Below are positions 12,331-22,925 of a stretch of 64,000 bases of DNA, piece after piece. Source of the DNA: Eonycteris spelaea (taxonomy: Eukaryota; Chordata; Mammalia; Chiroptera; Pteropodidae); contig PUFA01000068.1 of assembly GCA_003508835.1 (NCBI GenBank), positions 6,510,001 through 6,574,000 on the forward strand, in the 5' to 3' direction. The notes beneath the pieces were generated by a model, which was not told the DNA's origin, searched no databases, and saw nothing but the letters and a program-made list of their open reading frames with translations. A program made the position numbers and the translations under genes. Each line of letters opens with the position of its first letter. The first letter of the stretch is position 1.

Positions 12331-12414
12331 GTCCTATAGTATAAATAGACCAAATGGGTGGACCTGATGTCCATACCAGCCCTTCAGGACAAATGATAAT
12401 TTATGACTATTAGA

Positions 12415-12935
12415 GTCAGTCTATAACATAGCCTCCAGTGACCCTTGCTTCCTGATATTTATGTTCTTGTGTAGTCCCCCTTCCCATATTGTACCAGGGT
12501 TGACCCATGTGAGTAACAGCATATGACACAAGTGACAGTGTAACTTCTGAGGTTGGATCTTAAAAAGCACTGTAGCTTTCCTTTTGGGCTCTTGGATTAC
12601 TGTGTCTGGAGATAGTTGGCTTATGGCCTAAGGCCCATCAAGTGGGCCCGTGGGGAGGCCCACATGGAAGGAAATCAAAATCCACCAACACCTGTACTTA
12701 CTTGCCAGCCTTGTATGAACCAACTTGAAAGAGGACTCCCTGACCCACTCAATTGTAGCCTAAGACATTTTACTGTGTAGCCTTATGAGAGGTCCAGAGT
12801 CAGATCCACCCAAGCAAATTGCTTTCAAATTTCTAACCCACAGTAACAATGAGAGAAAATAAATGATTATCATTTTTTTAAATCACTCAGTTTTTAGGTG
12901 ATGTTTTCTGCAAAATCAGTCGCTAGTACAATAAA
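12415..12935 (+). mobile_element. MLT1-type (ERVL-MaLR) LTR
   Basis: Near-full-length solo LTR. The order follows the MLT1 consensus: 'gcctccagtgacccttgc', 'cttgtgtagtccccc', 'tgggctcttggattac', 'gggaggcccacatgg', 'acttgccagcc', then 'gagaaaataaatgattat' followed by the 'aaatcactcag' terminal block. No internal retroviral sequence flanks it, so it is a solo LTR of an extinct endogenous retroelement. It is non-coding. Confidence 0.8.
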
Positions 12936-13124
12936 ATTTTCTGAAAAGTTTAGCTAGATCTCATTTGAAGCCTATAAGTTCATATGACCTCAAGGTCACA
13001 ATACCAATCTCTGTAAACCATAAGCAAATATCATTAATTTTTCTCTGTTAATTCTAAAACAAAATTATTGATTTGATTAAATCCAAATTTTATTCTAAAT
13101 GGCTGCTGCAAATTACATGACTAT

Positions 13125-13188
13125 CTATGTTTATATATTTATATGTATATATGTTTATATATAAATTTAATATATATGTTAAAATTTA
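13125..13188. repeat. (TATATG)n-like AT-rich low complexity
   Basis: TATATA/TATGT-rich sequence with no element context. Confidence 0.7.
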
Positions 13189-13189
13189 T

Positions 13190-13370
13190 GTAATACCAAC
13201 TATGTTCAGGCACAGTTATAGGCTTATAAATATCAACTCACTTAATTCTCGTTAAATGCCTGTGAATAAATTTTATTATCCCTTTTTTAACAGAAAGAAA
13301 ACAAGTTTAATAAACTAAGACATAGGCTCCAAACTCTATGCTTCACCACTATGCTATAGAGGCTTGCTGC
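13190..13370 (+). mobile_element. MIR SINE
   Basis: 'atgttcaggcacagttatag', 'aactcacttaattctcgtta', 'ttttattatccctttttt' and the tail 'ctccaaactctatgcttcac' follow the MIR order of core, gradient and 3' end (consensus ...ccattttacaga... gctcttaaccact). Confidence 0.8.
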
Positions 13371-13628
13371 CTATCTGCCTATGTAAGTATCAAAATTTCA
13401 TTTTTTCCATCCTATCCTGGAGACATTCTACACACTTACCACCTTAATATTGGCTCATTCCTGGCATAATTCTCAATGAGACACATATACCCTTTAGTAA
13501 ACAGTAACTCTTTTTCCTTTATTATGCATTTTCTATTTGCTGCATTTATTCTACAGTGGCATTAATCAATTTATACCAAATTATCTGGGATATTTGAGTA
13601 GATTTGGTCTATAACTTAATAACTATGC

Positions 13629-13657
13629 TTTTTTTTTTTTTTTTTTTTTTTTTTTAC
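13629..13657. repeat. T29 homopolymer
   Basis: Uninterrupted T run, probably an old retroposon tail in antisense. No element body is recognisable to its right. A second T run lies at 13743-13755. Confidence 0.85.
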
Positions 13658-14339
13658 CTTTGAGTACACCTTTTCCCACAGAAATCTAGAAATCTGCTGA
13701 ACAGTTGAACAGTCTTAAAAATGAAAACAGATTGATTGTGGGTTTTTTTTTTTTTGTAAGTGAGTTATTCTACCTCTCCAATTTCAAATCATCAATCTGA
13801 CTGAGTTTTTGGCTTTTTAAGCATTATTTTTTTCTACAGTTCTCTTCAAGCACTTATAGTGTGTCTCATCCTCCATCCCCATTAGATGCATCTTGTCTCC
13901 TTTAGCAGTCTTATTCTTTGAAAGGATACTTTTCATTATATGGCCTTTCATTCTGAACTGGAGACTATTTGTACCCATCAATGTCTCAGACACCAGAAGC
14001 ACAGACTCGGGTAGAAGCATATGTGTCTTCTGTCAGTCCATCTGTCCTGGCTGCTATCTCAAGTGTAATGTTATATTGCTTTATGGATTGGATGAATTCT
14101 CAGAGTTAGAATCCTATATAATTATACATCATAATATAGACCAATAATTTTCAGGTTGCCCTAATAGGCCTTTGAAGTTTTCCTTAAAAAGCTCAGTGTA
14201 TCCAGGTGCAGTTTCATTGAGTTTGGTAGAGGGAATTTGGAAGCGCCCTGTTTAAAAAACAACAACAAATGTTAAGAATAGAGAAGAACTCAAATGACAC
14301 AAAATGCAGAATTAAAAGGAATTGGATATTGGATTTTGT
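13658..14339. other. Unassigned sequence
   Basis: No gene recognised. Two overlapping frames (67 codons minus, 84 codons plus) have no domains and no other coding evidence. Confidence 0.4.
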
Positions 14340-14460
14340 TTTATTTCTGTATTGTTTTTACTCTACAACTTTGGGCAGGCATGTCTTGAATTTTCCATTG
14401 GATAAATGGGTAGAATATCGACTTATTTTTCAGGGTTGTTTGTAAGTATCATATGAAGGA
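14340..14460 (+). mobile_element. Possible MIR fragment
   Basis: 'ctacaactttgggcaggcat' then 'aatgggtagaatatcgac' and 'cagggttgtttgtaagtatc' resemble the MIR central stretch (gaccttgggcaagt ... aaaatggggataat ... gggttgttgtgagg). Strongly decayed. Confidence 0.5.
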
Positions 14461-16080
14461 GGCTTTATGAAGATACTTTAAATATCAGACAATATTATAT
14501 AGATATGCATTATCTTCAGTATGAAAGCAGTACATACTTGAATATACATCTATTCATTCCCCATCCCTCAGCATGAAGGCAAGTGCTATATTTTATTTTG
14601 CTTTATATACTATAGTGTCAATGTTAGATTGGCACGAGGCATAATACCAAACAATTACTAAATTTAAAAAGGATCATGATTGATTTTATTTTTCTATGAT
14701 GCATGGTAAAGAGGAATGGGTACTATCCAAATAAGGTATTTGGATGTATCTGGGGGGTGAAAGATGAAGTCATGAGGGAATAATATGTTCTGTGGTTGCT
14801 GTAAATATTTACCAACCAGATTTCCATGGAAGGTCGGTGGAAATGGAAGTTTTGTTTTAGTATTTGCTGATTATTTCCTTGATAGAATACTCCCACTATC
14901 AAGTGTGGCACTTGTGAAGGTGGAGTTGGAAAGAGATTTGAAGTAGTCACCATTACATAGTATTTCCAGAATACAGATACCACAGATGTAAATAATTTCA
15001 AGAGCATAGATAAGAATAAAAGTAGTACAGTGATTAAGAAGTAACCATTGAGTTTTGAGTACTATTACTTTTGTTTTTAACACAATTTAATGTGTGTTTA
15101 TAAAATTTAATTTTAATAATAACTGTTTATTAATCAGATTACAAAATTTTTGAAAATGGGACAGTTGGCTCCTATGAGCTTGTTGAGCTGGCTCCAGCAG
15201 ACATATGAATATATTCCTTTCTTTGAGAGCGTTCTGACACTTCACTAAAACATTATCCACAGTTTATCATGTTTGAAATTAAGAGTGAAGTGGTTTTTCT
15301 GTAGTCATGGCAGGAATTTTATTACTAAAATAGTTAAGAGGCATTTATCAAGGAGATTTTAGAACTTTTCCTTTTTTTCACGGCTCCTGCCAAGAATTAA
15401 TATACCATTATAAATTGTATGCTATATTAAGAGGTTTATAACTTTACATACTCAGATAAAATAAGTATTATATTTTAGATCACTGCTACAACTAACAGTT
15501 CTTGTCAATAAAGAATAAAATAAGGCTTATAAAATATTAAAATAGGAATTACTCTACTTGATGGCAGTAGTTCTTAGCACAGTTCAAGTAGAGAAGTTCA
15601 TTTATTTTATTTTGTAGAGCAAACACAGTCCACATAATCCTTAGAGAATAAATATCTAAATAATTCCCCACCTCTTGTTCCTCTAAGAAGTACCATTTAT
15701 TAAAACCAAAGATGATTCTTACCACCTAAGTTATTTTTTTTTCTTTCAAATTTCCTTCAGCTTTTTATCTTCCAACTTATTCTTTTTACCTCCTTGCCTG
15801 AGTGAGGATAAGTGTGTTTTTGTTTGCTTGATTGTAACTTTGACCAAATTTGAGCTAGGTACTAGGGCTAAAACTCAAACTATCAAAAGAAAAGCTGTTT
15901 GGTACACTACAGGCAAAAACCATTATTTTAAAAAGTAGTATGGATTTTATTTTAAAGCTAAGAACAATATATGTTTAAAGCAAAAACATAAAATTATAAA
16001 TAAAAGTTTAAAAAATATTGTATTGTCTTGACAAAAACACTATTAATATTTGCAATAGTTAGTTGGGTGGATGTGTGGTT
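14461..16080. other. Unassigned stretch
   Basis: No gene or nameable element in 1.6 kb. Two overlapping minus-strand frames (94 and 70 codons, 14723-15083) have no recognisable domain. Confidence 0.4.
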
Positions 16081-16081
16081 A

Positions 16082-16182
16082 GATGGATGCATGGATGGAT
16101 GGATGGATGGATGGGTAAGAAGGAAGGAAAGGGAGAGGAAGGAAGGAAAGAAGGATGGAAGGAAGAAAGAAAAGAAAAAGTT
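16082..16182. repeat. (GGAT)n followed by (GGAA)n
   Basis: GGAT tetranucleotides to about 16114, then imperfect GGAA/GAAA to about 16180. All-purine strand. The antisense 74-codon frame across it is an artefact. Confidence 0.9.
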
Positions 16183-16443
16183 ACAAAGATATGGATAGAC
16201 ATATAAAATATTCACCATCTTAAATATACAATTTTACCTTCTGTTTTTTTTATGACATTTTTCTATAACCACTTCCTTGTACATTAATTGTAAATATTCT
16301 GTCTATATATTTGGAATACCATATCATACAAATGCATAATAGAACAATTATCTTAACTAATTTTTGTTTGCATAAGTTGTTATCTAATTTTTAGAGTTAC
16401 ACATAATAATATGCTAAAAAAAATCTTGTATGTGGGTGGGCAT

Positions 16444-16519
16444 GGTTCCATAGTGTAGCAGTTAGCACATCTGCTTTACACGCAGAAGGTCCTGGATTCA
16501 TGGCCCAGTGGAGCCACCA
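16444..16519 (+). pseudogene. tRNA-Val(TAC)-derived head with CCA
   Basis: The cloverleaf can be traced. Acceptor GGTTCCA pairs with TGGAGCC (16509-16515) with one G-T wobble. The D arm includes 'tagtgtagcagttagca'. Anticodon stem CTGC/GCAG flanks loop TTTACAC, anticodon TAC. The T arm is 'cctggattcatggcccagtg'. The discriminator A is followed by CCA at 16517-16519. CCA is not encoded in eukaryotic nuclear tRNA genes, so it suggests descent from a processed tRNA. The T-loop (B box) has lost the canonical GGTTCGA, so this is not a working tRNA gene. Confidence 0.8.
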
Positions 16520-16525
16520 TCCATG

Positions 16526-16642
16526 GTCTATGGCCATGCTACCTTGAACAAGCCCAATATCTGATTTTGTGAAGCTAAGCAAGGTCGGGCCTTGTTACTA
16601 CTTGGAAGGGAGACTGCTTAGGAAGACAGGTGCTGTAGGCAT
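16526..16642 (+). pseudogene. 5S rRNA-derived body
   Basis: Collinear with the whole 5S rRNA: start 'gtctatggccatgctacc', internal A-box/intermediate region 'gaagctaagcaaggtcggg', C-box region 'tacttggaagggagac', end 'gtgctgtaggcat'. About two bases are missing in the loop region near 16557. Many changes are CpG decay. Non-CpG differences from 5S are shared with the copy at 55427. It is not a functional rRNA gene: it is fused to a tRNA and mutated. Confidence 0.85.
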
Positions 16643-16681
16643 AGATAATAATAAATTTTGTATGGAATTTTTGTATTCATC

Positions 16682-16935
16682 TTTTTTTGTTGCTGTTGAG
16701 GTATAACTGACATATAACATTATATTAGTTTCAGGTACACAACATAATGATTCAATATATATCTACATTGCAAAATAATTACCACAATAAGTCCAGTTAA
16801 CATCCATCATCACACTTAGTTATATTTTTCTTGTTATGAGAACTTTTAATATCTACTCTCTTAGCAACTTTCGAATATAAAATACAGTATTGTTAACTAT
16901 GTTTATCTTAGATTATTTCCTTAGATCTATTCTAC
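16682..16935 (-). mobile_element. L1 3' UTR end, minus strand
   Basis: The plus strand begins with a T-run and 'gttgaggtataactgacata', then 'ttagtttcaggtacacaaca' and 'tagcaactttcgaatataaa', the antisense of a common mammalian L1 3' terminus with its A-tail at 16682. It lies just right of the tRNA/5S element. Homology fades near 16935. Confidence 0.85.
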
Positions 16936-18474
16936 TATGTGGTTTTTGGATCATAGAGTATGGATATTCTAAAATTCCTTTATGTATACTGTGAAATTTT
17001 ATTAGGAAAACTTTTATATATTCAATGAGAATTGCTGATGTCAGTATTTAACTACTGTCCATGCTTCCTTGTATTCCTGTCTTCATAGGAAAACTATGCC
17101 ATTGGTATTACAGACATCAAATAATTTTCATGAGTAATGAAGTAGAACTTTCCATGTGATATATCAAAAGCACAAGGCCTGTGAGGAAAAGAGATCTGGT
17201 TTTAAACCATGCATTTAACACATACTATAAATAGGGTTGTGTTGTTTCATGTCTGTGAGTTTATCTTCCCATACATAAAGTTCATGTAGTCGTTTTATAT
17301 GTATTAGAAATAGAATATGCAGAGTGGGCTAATCAGAGTTAATTCTGGGTAGATGGTAGTTATTTATAAAGTCCAGGAATAATTTCAGGAAACACTATCA
17401 TGAACTGAATTGTATTTCAGTCAAAGAAATATAGCTGTTCTGTTTCCAGGACCTTATGTTTCTAGGACCTGGATTTCACTCCTCAGGTAAACTCTAAACC
17501 TGCTTTTGTGAGTCAGCAGCAATCCTTTCATCATTATAGCATCATCCACCATAGCACAGAAATCCATTAATGCATTTGCCTTGTTCTTTTGAGGGATTAG
17601 TAAGGAAATACTGTGATGTTCATTGGAAAAGCTGAAAATGATCTTCACAGTAAAAAACACATGATGAAATTAGAAGTAACTGATTTGTCTATAATTTATA
17701 ATGTATGTATGTATAATTATGTTCACTTATATACACATATTCAAATGTGTTTTTGAAACTGTATGCATATTTATGATTACTTAAGTACCTCTTATACTTA
17801 GGAATCAGGATTTAAACAAAAGATATTTTTCGGTTAATTCTTTTATGTAAAGAGATATCATTAATAGCTATCTCTTTGTAAGCATTTGTAATGAAATTTT
17901 TTTACAATATTTAAATTTTACAATAATTAATTTATTCAGGTATATGTCCTTTTGTTCTTAGAGGAATTTGTCTCTTTATCCCTATAGCAACAGATGTTTT
18001 GTTCTGGTTCTTTGTAATTTCTTACTTAGAGAACTATGATGAGAGCCTAACTTTATTCCTTGTCTTCAGTTTGTCTGGTATCATGTCGATCCTCTAACCC
18101 AGGGGTGACAAACTGCCCACTACCAGGGCCAATCTAGTTCCCCAAAGTTTTCCTTGGTTAGGAAGGAATTTTAATAGCGATCGTTGGAATTTTAAAATAT
18201 ATAAACACAGCATGAATTCTCCAGATCACCATTGATCCAACAATCCCCACTTCTTTACTCATTAATGGTACTTGCTTAGTCCATACAGATTTTATTTTGT
18301 CATCTTTATCTTACACTGTCACCAAAGTATTCTTTCTGCTCTCAAATTTGATCAAGCTAATCTGCTTCTCAAGAATCCTCACTGGCTAGCTATTAGCCTC
18401 CTATACATTTTAACATATCAGTCAGGATTCTGCATCTATCTTTAGACTTTTGTATTCCCTGGAAGGAAAAAAAA
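16936..18474. other. Largely unassigned
   Basis: No gene recognised. 'cccaggggtgacaaactgcc' at about 18099-18118 resembles the end of a hAT-group (MER1-type) element, but the following sequence does not hold the match, so it is not called. A (TATG)n-like patch sits near 17701-17720. Confidence 0.4.
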
Positions 18475-18670
18475 AATACTAACCTTTACTAAATACCTGG
18501 AGTTTTGCGGACATCGTGCTAAGTATTTTGCATTATTATAGTTTCTTTTTGATCGTCAGAGTAATCCTGTATTTTAAAAAAAAAAACCAAAAACAAAAAC
18601 CAGAAGTTAAGAGTTAAATAACTTTGTCCAAGGACATAGCTAATAAGTAGCAAAGCCACTTCAAATCTTT
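18475..18670 (+). mobile_element. MIR SINE
   Basis: 'cctttactaaatacctggag', 'cgtgctaagtattttgcatt', 'agagtaatcctgtattttaa' and 'aactttgtccaaggacatag' then 'ctaataagtagcaaagcca' follow MIR closely. An A-rich insertion at 18575-18600 interrupts it. Confidence 0.85.
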
Positions 18671-18856
18671 TTTTTTTTTTCCTATCCCAGTGGAAGATCA
18701 ATTGAGATCCTTAAAGCACCAAAAATATGTTGAGTCCAGGAGTAGAATCAAATGAGTCATAATGATAAATTGAATTTAACATGTTACATAGGTATCATGT
18801 TGACTTTAACAAATTAGTGAAGTAAGACAGTGGACAGTAATTAGACATTTAGAAAA

Positions 18857-18884
18857 TATTAGAATATTTATTAATATTCTAATA
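18857..18884. repeat. Perfect 11-bp AT hairpin
   Basis: tattagaatat and atattctaata flank a six-base loop (ttatta). Almost all A/T, so a chance origin in AT-rich DNA is plausible. Confidence 0.7.
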
Positions 18885-19464
18885 AATATTACAAAAATGT
18901 TATAAATGCATTTTAGGAATGATAGAAAGCTATGTAAAAGTTGTGAGAACAATAATTTAGAGGTAAAAAAGACACTAGAAAACAGGAAAACACATGTTAT
19001 CATGAGTTTGAAAAAGAACCAATGAGAAAGAATACATACTAAGGCACTTTGATCCAACACAAATGGCTCTCTGAAGGCAGCCTGAGTCTGTAAAGAGATG
19101 GAGGATTAAACACACTGACAACATAAAATGTAGCTCAAGATAACAGGCTCCATTAACTTGATGCGCTTTTTAATTTAAGTACAAGTAACTAAGAATGAAC
19201 CTTCTGAGAACAGAAAGCTATAAAATTTAGCAAGCCTCATAGTTATCTGCCACTTAAAAACACTTTTCTGTAAAAAAAAAAAAAAAATTAAAAAGAAATA
19301 AGACTTTTCTTGGGTCACTTTATATGCCAGAGAACTATTATTTACAATAAGATTTTAATTTTTTAAATGCCTTTTTGAATCGTATAGCAAGTCATTGTTG
19401 TAATTCAAAATAGAAGCATAAAACAGAGAAATTAATGGTTACTCCTCTTTTAACAACCATGTAA
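18885..19464. other. Unassigned sequence
   Basis: Nothing recognisable; an A15 run at about 19274-19288. Confidence 0.4.
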
Positions 19465-19740
19465 TGAGCACCAGCGGTTTTATGCTGGGCTAACTCTGAG
19501 GCCCATAAATATGAATAATGAGATAGCCATTGATCACAGGGGCTAACAATCCAGTGGGAAAAAGCAACATGTACACATACATCCAATATTTACCATTGCT
19601 ACAAACATATTTTATAAGTGGTGTTGAGAATTGCAGAGATTGAGGAATGAAAATATAAATTTGATTTTAGAATATCAGGAAAGACTTCACAAGGTCAGTA
19701 GATGAAGCAGTGCTTGTAGACAAGTAAGGCAGAAGACCAA
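19465..19740 (-). mobile_element. L2 fragment
   Basis: Antisense L2 3' region: 'tgctgggctaactctgaggc', 'ggggctaacaatccagtggg', 'tataagtggtgttgagaat', 'caggaaagacttcacaagg'. These match the reverse complement of the L2 end (tgctggggatacagcag ... cttacagtctagtgggg ... agggaaggcctctctgagg). Confidence 0.65.
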
Positions 19741-19989
19741 ATTTCAAGCTCTTCTCCCACATTGTATTTGTTTTTTAAGTCTTCATACTTTACTTGACCT
19801 TTCTCATTTATAAAAGATTTAAAACTTTTGCCTTATGGGTGGATTGCATATCTAATATAAAGGCAATAAATAAGTAAATAAATGATTTAGAAGAAATCAT
19901 AGGACGCAATCTTTATGATCTTGGAGTAGAAAATATTTCTTAAAAACAGTACACAAAAGGATTAAGAATGCCTCAGTCTTTACTTTTGT

Positions 19990-20442
19990 CTTCAACCAGT
20001 ATGAGAGTGAAAGACAAACCGATAGACTAGAAGAAGATGGGAAGACATTTGCAATAATATGTCTAAAAAATGATTCATATTCAGAATATATATTTTAAAA
20101 CATCTCTCAGAATTGAGTATGGAAAAGACATTGAAAAATAGATGAAAGGCTTACCAGTCACATAGCAAGATAGGATGCCCATATGCCCCATAGATGTATG
20201 AAAAGGTGTTCAAGTTTATTATCAGAAAACTTCAAAATAAAATCCCAATATGATTTTACCAGAAAAGATGAAAATTTTAAAAGCCCAAATGTTGAGGAGG
20301 ATGTTGAGGAACTAGATCTCTCATGCACTCTTAGTGGAAGCATAAATTGATAAAACCACTTTGGATGTCGTTTGACAGTTTCCAATAAAGTTAAGTGTAA
20401 GCTTTCCCTACGACTCAGCAATTCCAGCCCTAGGGATGTACT
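19990..20442 (+). mobile_element. Old L1 ORF2 remnant
   Basis: Diverged sequence from the C-terminal part of L1 ORF2. 'gaagacatttgcaataata', 'catgcactcttagtggaag', 'aaaaccactttggatgtcgt' and 'gactcagcaattccagccc' correspond to conserved L1 blocks in order. It is interrupted at 20443 by an LTR and L1-like 3' UTR resumes at about 21161. The frame is broken throughout. Confidence 0.75.
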
Positions 20443-21160
20443 TACATTAGTTCTCTATTGCGGCTGTTAGTTATTACCACAAACTTAGTGACTTCAAACA
20501 ACAAAAGTTATCTTACAGTTCTTAGGTCGAAAGTTTGAACATGTCTCATTGGGCTAAAATAAAGGTGTCTTGTGTTCCTTCCTAGACAATGGCATTTTGA
20601 AGCCCTTCTCATGTCATTTCCAGCTTTTAGGTGCCTCCTGCATTCCTTGTCTTCATTTCTAAAGTCAGCAATGTTAGATCTTCTCTCATGTTTTGCTTCT
20701 CTATTTCTCTCTCTGCTGTCTTTCTCTGCGTCTTATGCCATTTCTCTGTCTCAGTCTCTCACTCTCTCTCTTTTTTTCTGTCTCTCTCTTTGTATCTCTG
20801 TCTCTCTGTCTCTGTCTCTCTGCCTCTCTCTTTCTCTATCTTTCTGTTTTTCTGCATATCACTCTCTTTCTCCCTTTCTTTCTATATCCCTCTGTATCTC
20901 CCTCACTTTCTCTCTCTTCCTCTCTCTCCCACCCCACTATGTCTCTGCACCTTTTCCTGCCTCTGCCTTATCATAGCCAGGAACGGTCCTGTACTTTTAA
21001 GGATCCATGCAATTCAACTGGGCCACCTGAATAACCTAGGACTAAGACAATTGCCCCATCTCAAAGTCCTTAACTTAATCATGTTTGCAAAGTTCTATTG
21101 GTCATTTAAGGTAACATATTGAGAGATTTAGGAGATTAGGAAGTAGATATGAAGTTCAAA
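20443..21160 (-). mobile_element. MLT1-type (MaLR) LTR, antisense
   Basis: The antisense LTR starts at 'ttacattagttctctattgc' and continues with 'attaccacaaacttagtgac', 'cattgggctaaaataaaggt' and 'cctcctgcattccttgtctt'. After a CT-rich expansion it resumes with 'aactgggccacctgaataac' and 'gccccatctcaaagtcctta'. Both sides belong to one LTR split by an internal microsatellite. It sits inside an older L1, so it is younger than that L1. Non-coding. Confidence 0.75.
20697..20935. repeat. CT-rich microsatellite inside the LTR
   Basis: About 240 bases of (TC)n with CTGT and TTTC variants on the plus strand. It grew from a pyrimidine-rich patch of the LTR. Three overlapping open frames in three reading frames (134, 163 and 113 codons of Ser, Leu, Phe) span it and are artefacts. 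Purine/pyrimidine asymmetry allows triplex (H-DNA) structure. Confidence 0.9.
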
Positions 21161-21345
21161 AATGGGCAGAATTAATAAAAGTCATTATACAGGTACTCTT
21201 GGGAAGGATGCGATTAGAAGAGAATGTTAGTGGGGGCACTTTCTAGGATGATAGAAATGTTTTGTTTCTTAACCTAGGAACTGGGTAAATTTGTTTAGTT
21301 TATAAAATTATGTGTGTTATAGATAAGTGTATATTTTTAAAAATC
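21161..21345 (+). mobile_element. L1-like 3' UTR, continuation after LTR
   Basis: 'tgggggcactttctaggatg', 'atagaaatgttttgtttctt' and 'gtgtgttatagataagtgta' resemble the old L1/HAL1 3' UTR motif (gggggaaacttttgggggtgatggaaatgtt ... gtgtatacatt). Taken with 19990-20442 it brackets the LTR insertion. Confidence 0.55.
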
Positions 21346-21399
21346 TATTTATTTTATAGAACAGCAGATATAATAATCAAATGATATAATATTGAGAAA

Positions 21400-21590
21400 T
21401 TATTTTTATTATTGGCATCTACTATTTGACAGGTGTTTAGCTGAATATTTTTTTCTGTTTCTCACATAAAGCCATAAGTTAAGCATCATTAGGCACATTT
21501 AAACAAATGAGGGACTAAGAACCAAAAGTGTTAAGTGGCACAACTAATAAAGATTAGCACCTTGACTTAACTGAATGCTTATACTTCAAA
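21400..21590 (+). mobile_element. MIR SINE
   Basis: 'tctactatttgacaggtgtt', 'gttaagtggcacaactaata' and 'gcaccttgacttaactgaat' follow the MIR core and 3' end. Diverged. Confidence 0.65.
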
Positions 21591-21659
21591 GCCCTTGAGT
21601 TTCTTCCCATGATATTTGGGGACCAGGAGACTCTGTTAGATCTATAGAATTTTGAAGGA

Positions 21660-22222
21660 TTCTGAAATGTGGATATTCAAGGGTAAGCATATAACTCAGA
21701 AAATTCCATTTCTGGATATTTATTTTAAGAAAACAAAAAGATATATGAATCCCTGAATTCATTGCAGCATTATTTACAATAGTCAAGATATGGAGGCAGC
21801 CTAGGTGTTCATAGATAGATAAATGGATAAAGAGGATGTGGTATTTATATTCGTGACAACATGGATAGCTCTAGAGAGTATTATGCTAAGTGAAATAAGT
21901 CAGGCAGAGAAAGACAAATACTGTATGGTTTCACTTTTATGTGGAATTTAAACACAAAACAAAACATAAATGAAGTCATAGAAACAGAGACCAAAGGGAT
22001 GGTTACCAGAAGGAAGGGGTTGGGAAATGTGTAAAAAGGGGCAGGGGAATATAGTCAGTAATATTGTCATAAGTTTGCATGGTGACAGACGATTACTAGA
22101 ATTAGTGGGGTGATTGCATTGTAAGGTATAAAAATGTTGAATTACTATATTGTACATCTGAAACTAATATAACCAATATAAGATTGTATAACAACTATAC
22201 TTTAAAATTTAATTAAAAAAAT
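21660..22222 (+). mobile_element. L1 3' end with A-rich tail
   Basis: The ORF2 end and 3' UTR are clear: 'cagcattatttacaatagtc', 'atagataaatggataaag', 'gacaacatggatagctctag', 'tgctaagtgaaataagtcag', 'gttaccagaaggaaggggtt', 'ttgtacatctgaaactaata', ending in 'aatttaattaaaaaaataat'. 5'-truncated. No intact ORF. Confidence 0.9.
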
Positions 22223-22582
22223 AATTTTAAAGATGGGCACATGATACATGCATTCAGGGAGATGTGAAAAGATACAAAGTCTAGCAAAAGTAGTAACTCA
22301 CTGAATTTATCTACCTCTTCTAAGCACCCCATCTCGATTTCCAGGTTTGATTAATCTCCTAATACTGCTAAGAACTCAAACACATGCAGACCATAGGCTC
22401 CTAATCCAGTTTTCACCTGTTCAGGAAATACATGAGCCATATAAGTCTTCCATTGTCTAGTAGTGGAATTCCTAACAGATAGTAATCTTTGAGATTATAG
22501 AATGAGAAATCAGAATTCCTGGGGATTCTTAATTTCCAAAGTCCTAAATTATTCTTCAAATACTTTCAACATGCTTCACATT
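22223..22582. other. Unassigned sequence
   Basis: Nothing recognisable between the L1 tail and the next LTR. Confidence 0.4.
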
Positions 22583-22925
22583 CTATATTGGTTACTTATT
22601 ATTATGCAACAAATCATGCCAATTTTAGTGACATAAAACAACTTTTTTTTTTTTTTTAAATACAGCTTTTGAAGATCAGGAATTTTGGGAGCAGCTTAGT
22701 TGTGTGATTCTGCCTCAGAGTTTCTCATGAGGTTAGAGAGACATTGTATGGGGCTGTAGTTCTTGAAAATTTAACTGGATGTGGAAGATCTGCTCCTAAG
22801 CTCACTTGCATGGGTATGGACAGAAGGTTTCAGTTCCTGGCAACTTTTGGGTCATATACAGTGCAACATTTTTCAAGAGGTGGAGGTTAACAGTCCAGTT
22901 CTAGGATGTTTTAGGAGGGGATTAT
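22583..22925 (-). mobile_element. MLT1-type LTR, antisense
   Basis: 'tattggttacttattattat', 'tagtgacataaaacaac', a T-run, 'gaagatcaggaattttggga', 'ctgcctcagagtttctcatg', 'ctcctaagctcacttgcatg' and 'tttcagttcctggcaac' follow the antisense MLT1 consensus. Different subtype from 20443. Right boundary uncertain. Confidence 0.7.

Larger units (their letters stand above)
16433..16652 (+). mobile_element. tRNA-Val/5S rRNA hybrid SINE
   Basis: Composite retroelement. Eleven leader bases (16433-16443) precede a tRNA-Val(TAC)-like head, a short TCCATG linker, a 5S rRNA-like body and an A/T-rich tail. Candidate target-site duplications flank it: aaatcttgtatg at 16421-16432 and aaattttgtatg at 16653-16664 (11 of 12 match). 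A hybrid tRNA/5S rRNA SINE is known to me from fruit bats (MEG family). I infer membership from the architecture, since I could not compare with the consensus. Its internal promoters would be pol III type 2 (tRNA) and type 1 (5S). The alternative is a one-off chimeric retropseudogene. Confidence 0.8.

Noticed and set aside
16444..16519. A functional tRNA-Val gene
   Set aside because: The B box is mutated, a genomic CCA follows the discriminator, and it is fused to 5S sequence between target-site duplications.
18099..18160. A hAT-type end (cccaggggtgacaaactgcc)
   Set aside because: The resemblance to the element end is real but short, and the downstream sequence does not follow the family.
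20572..21122. Open frames of 134, 163 and 113 codons on the plus strand
   Set aside because: All three frames run through one CT microsatellite and encode Ser/Leu/Phe strings inside an antisense LTR. Open in every frame because pyrimidine repeats lack stop codons.
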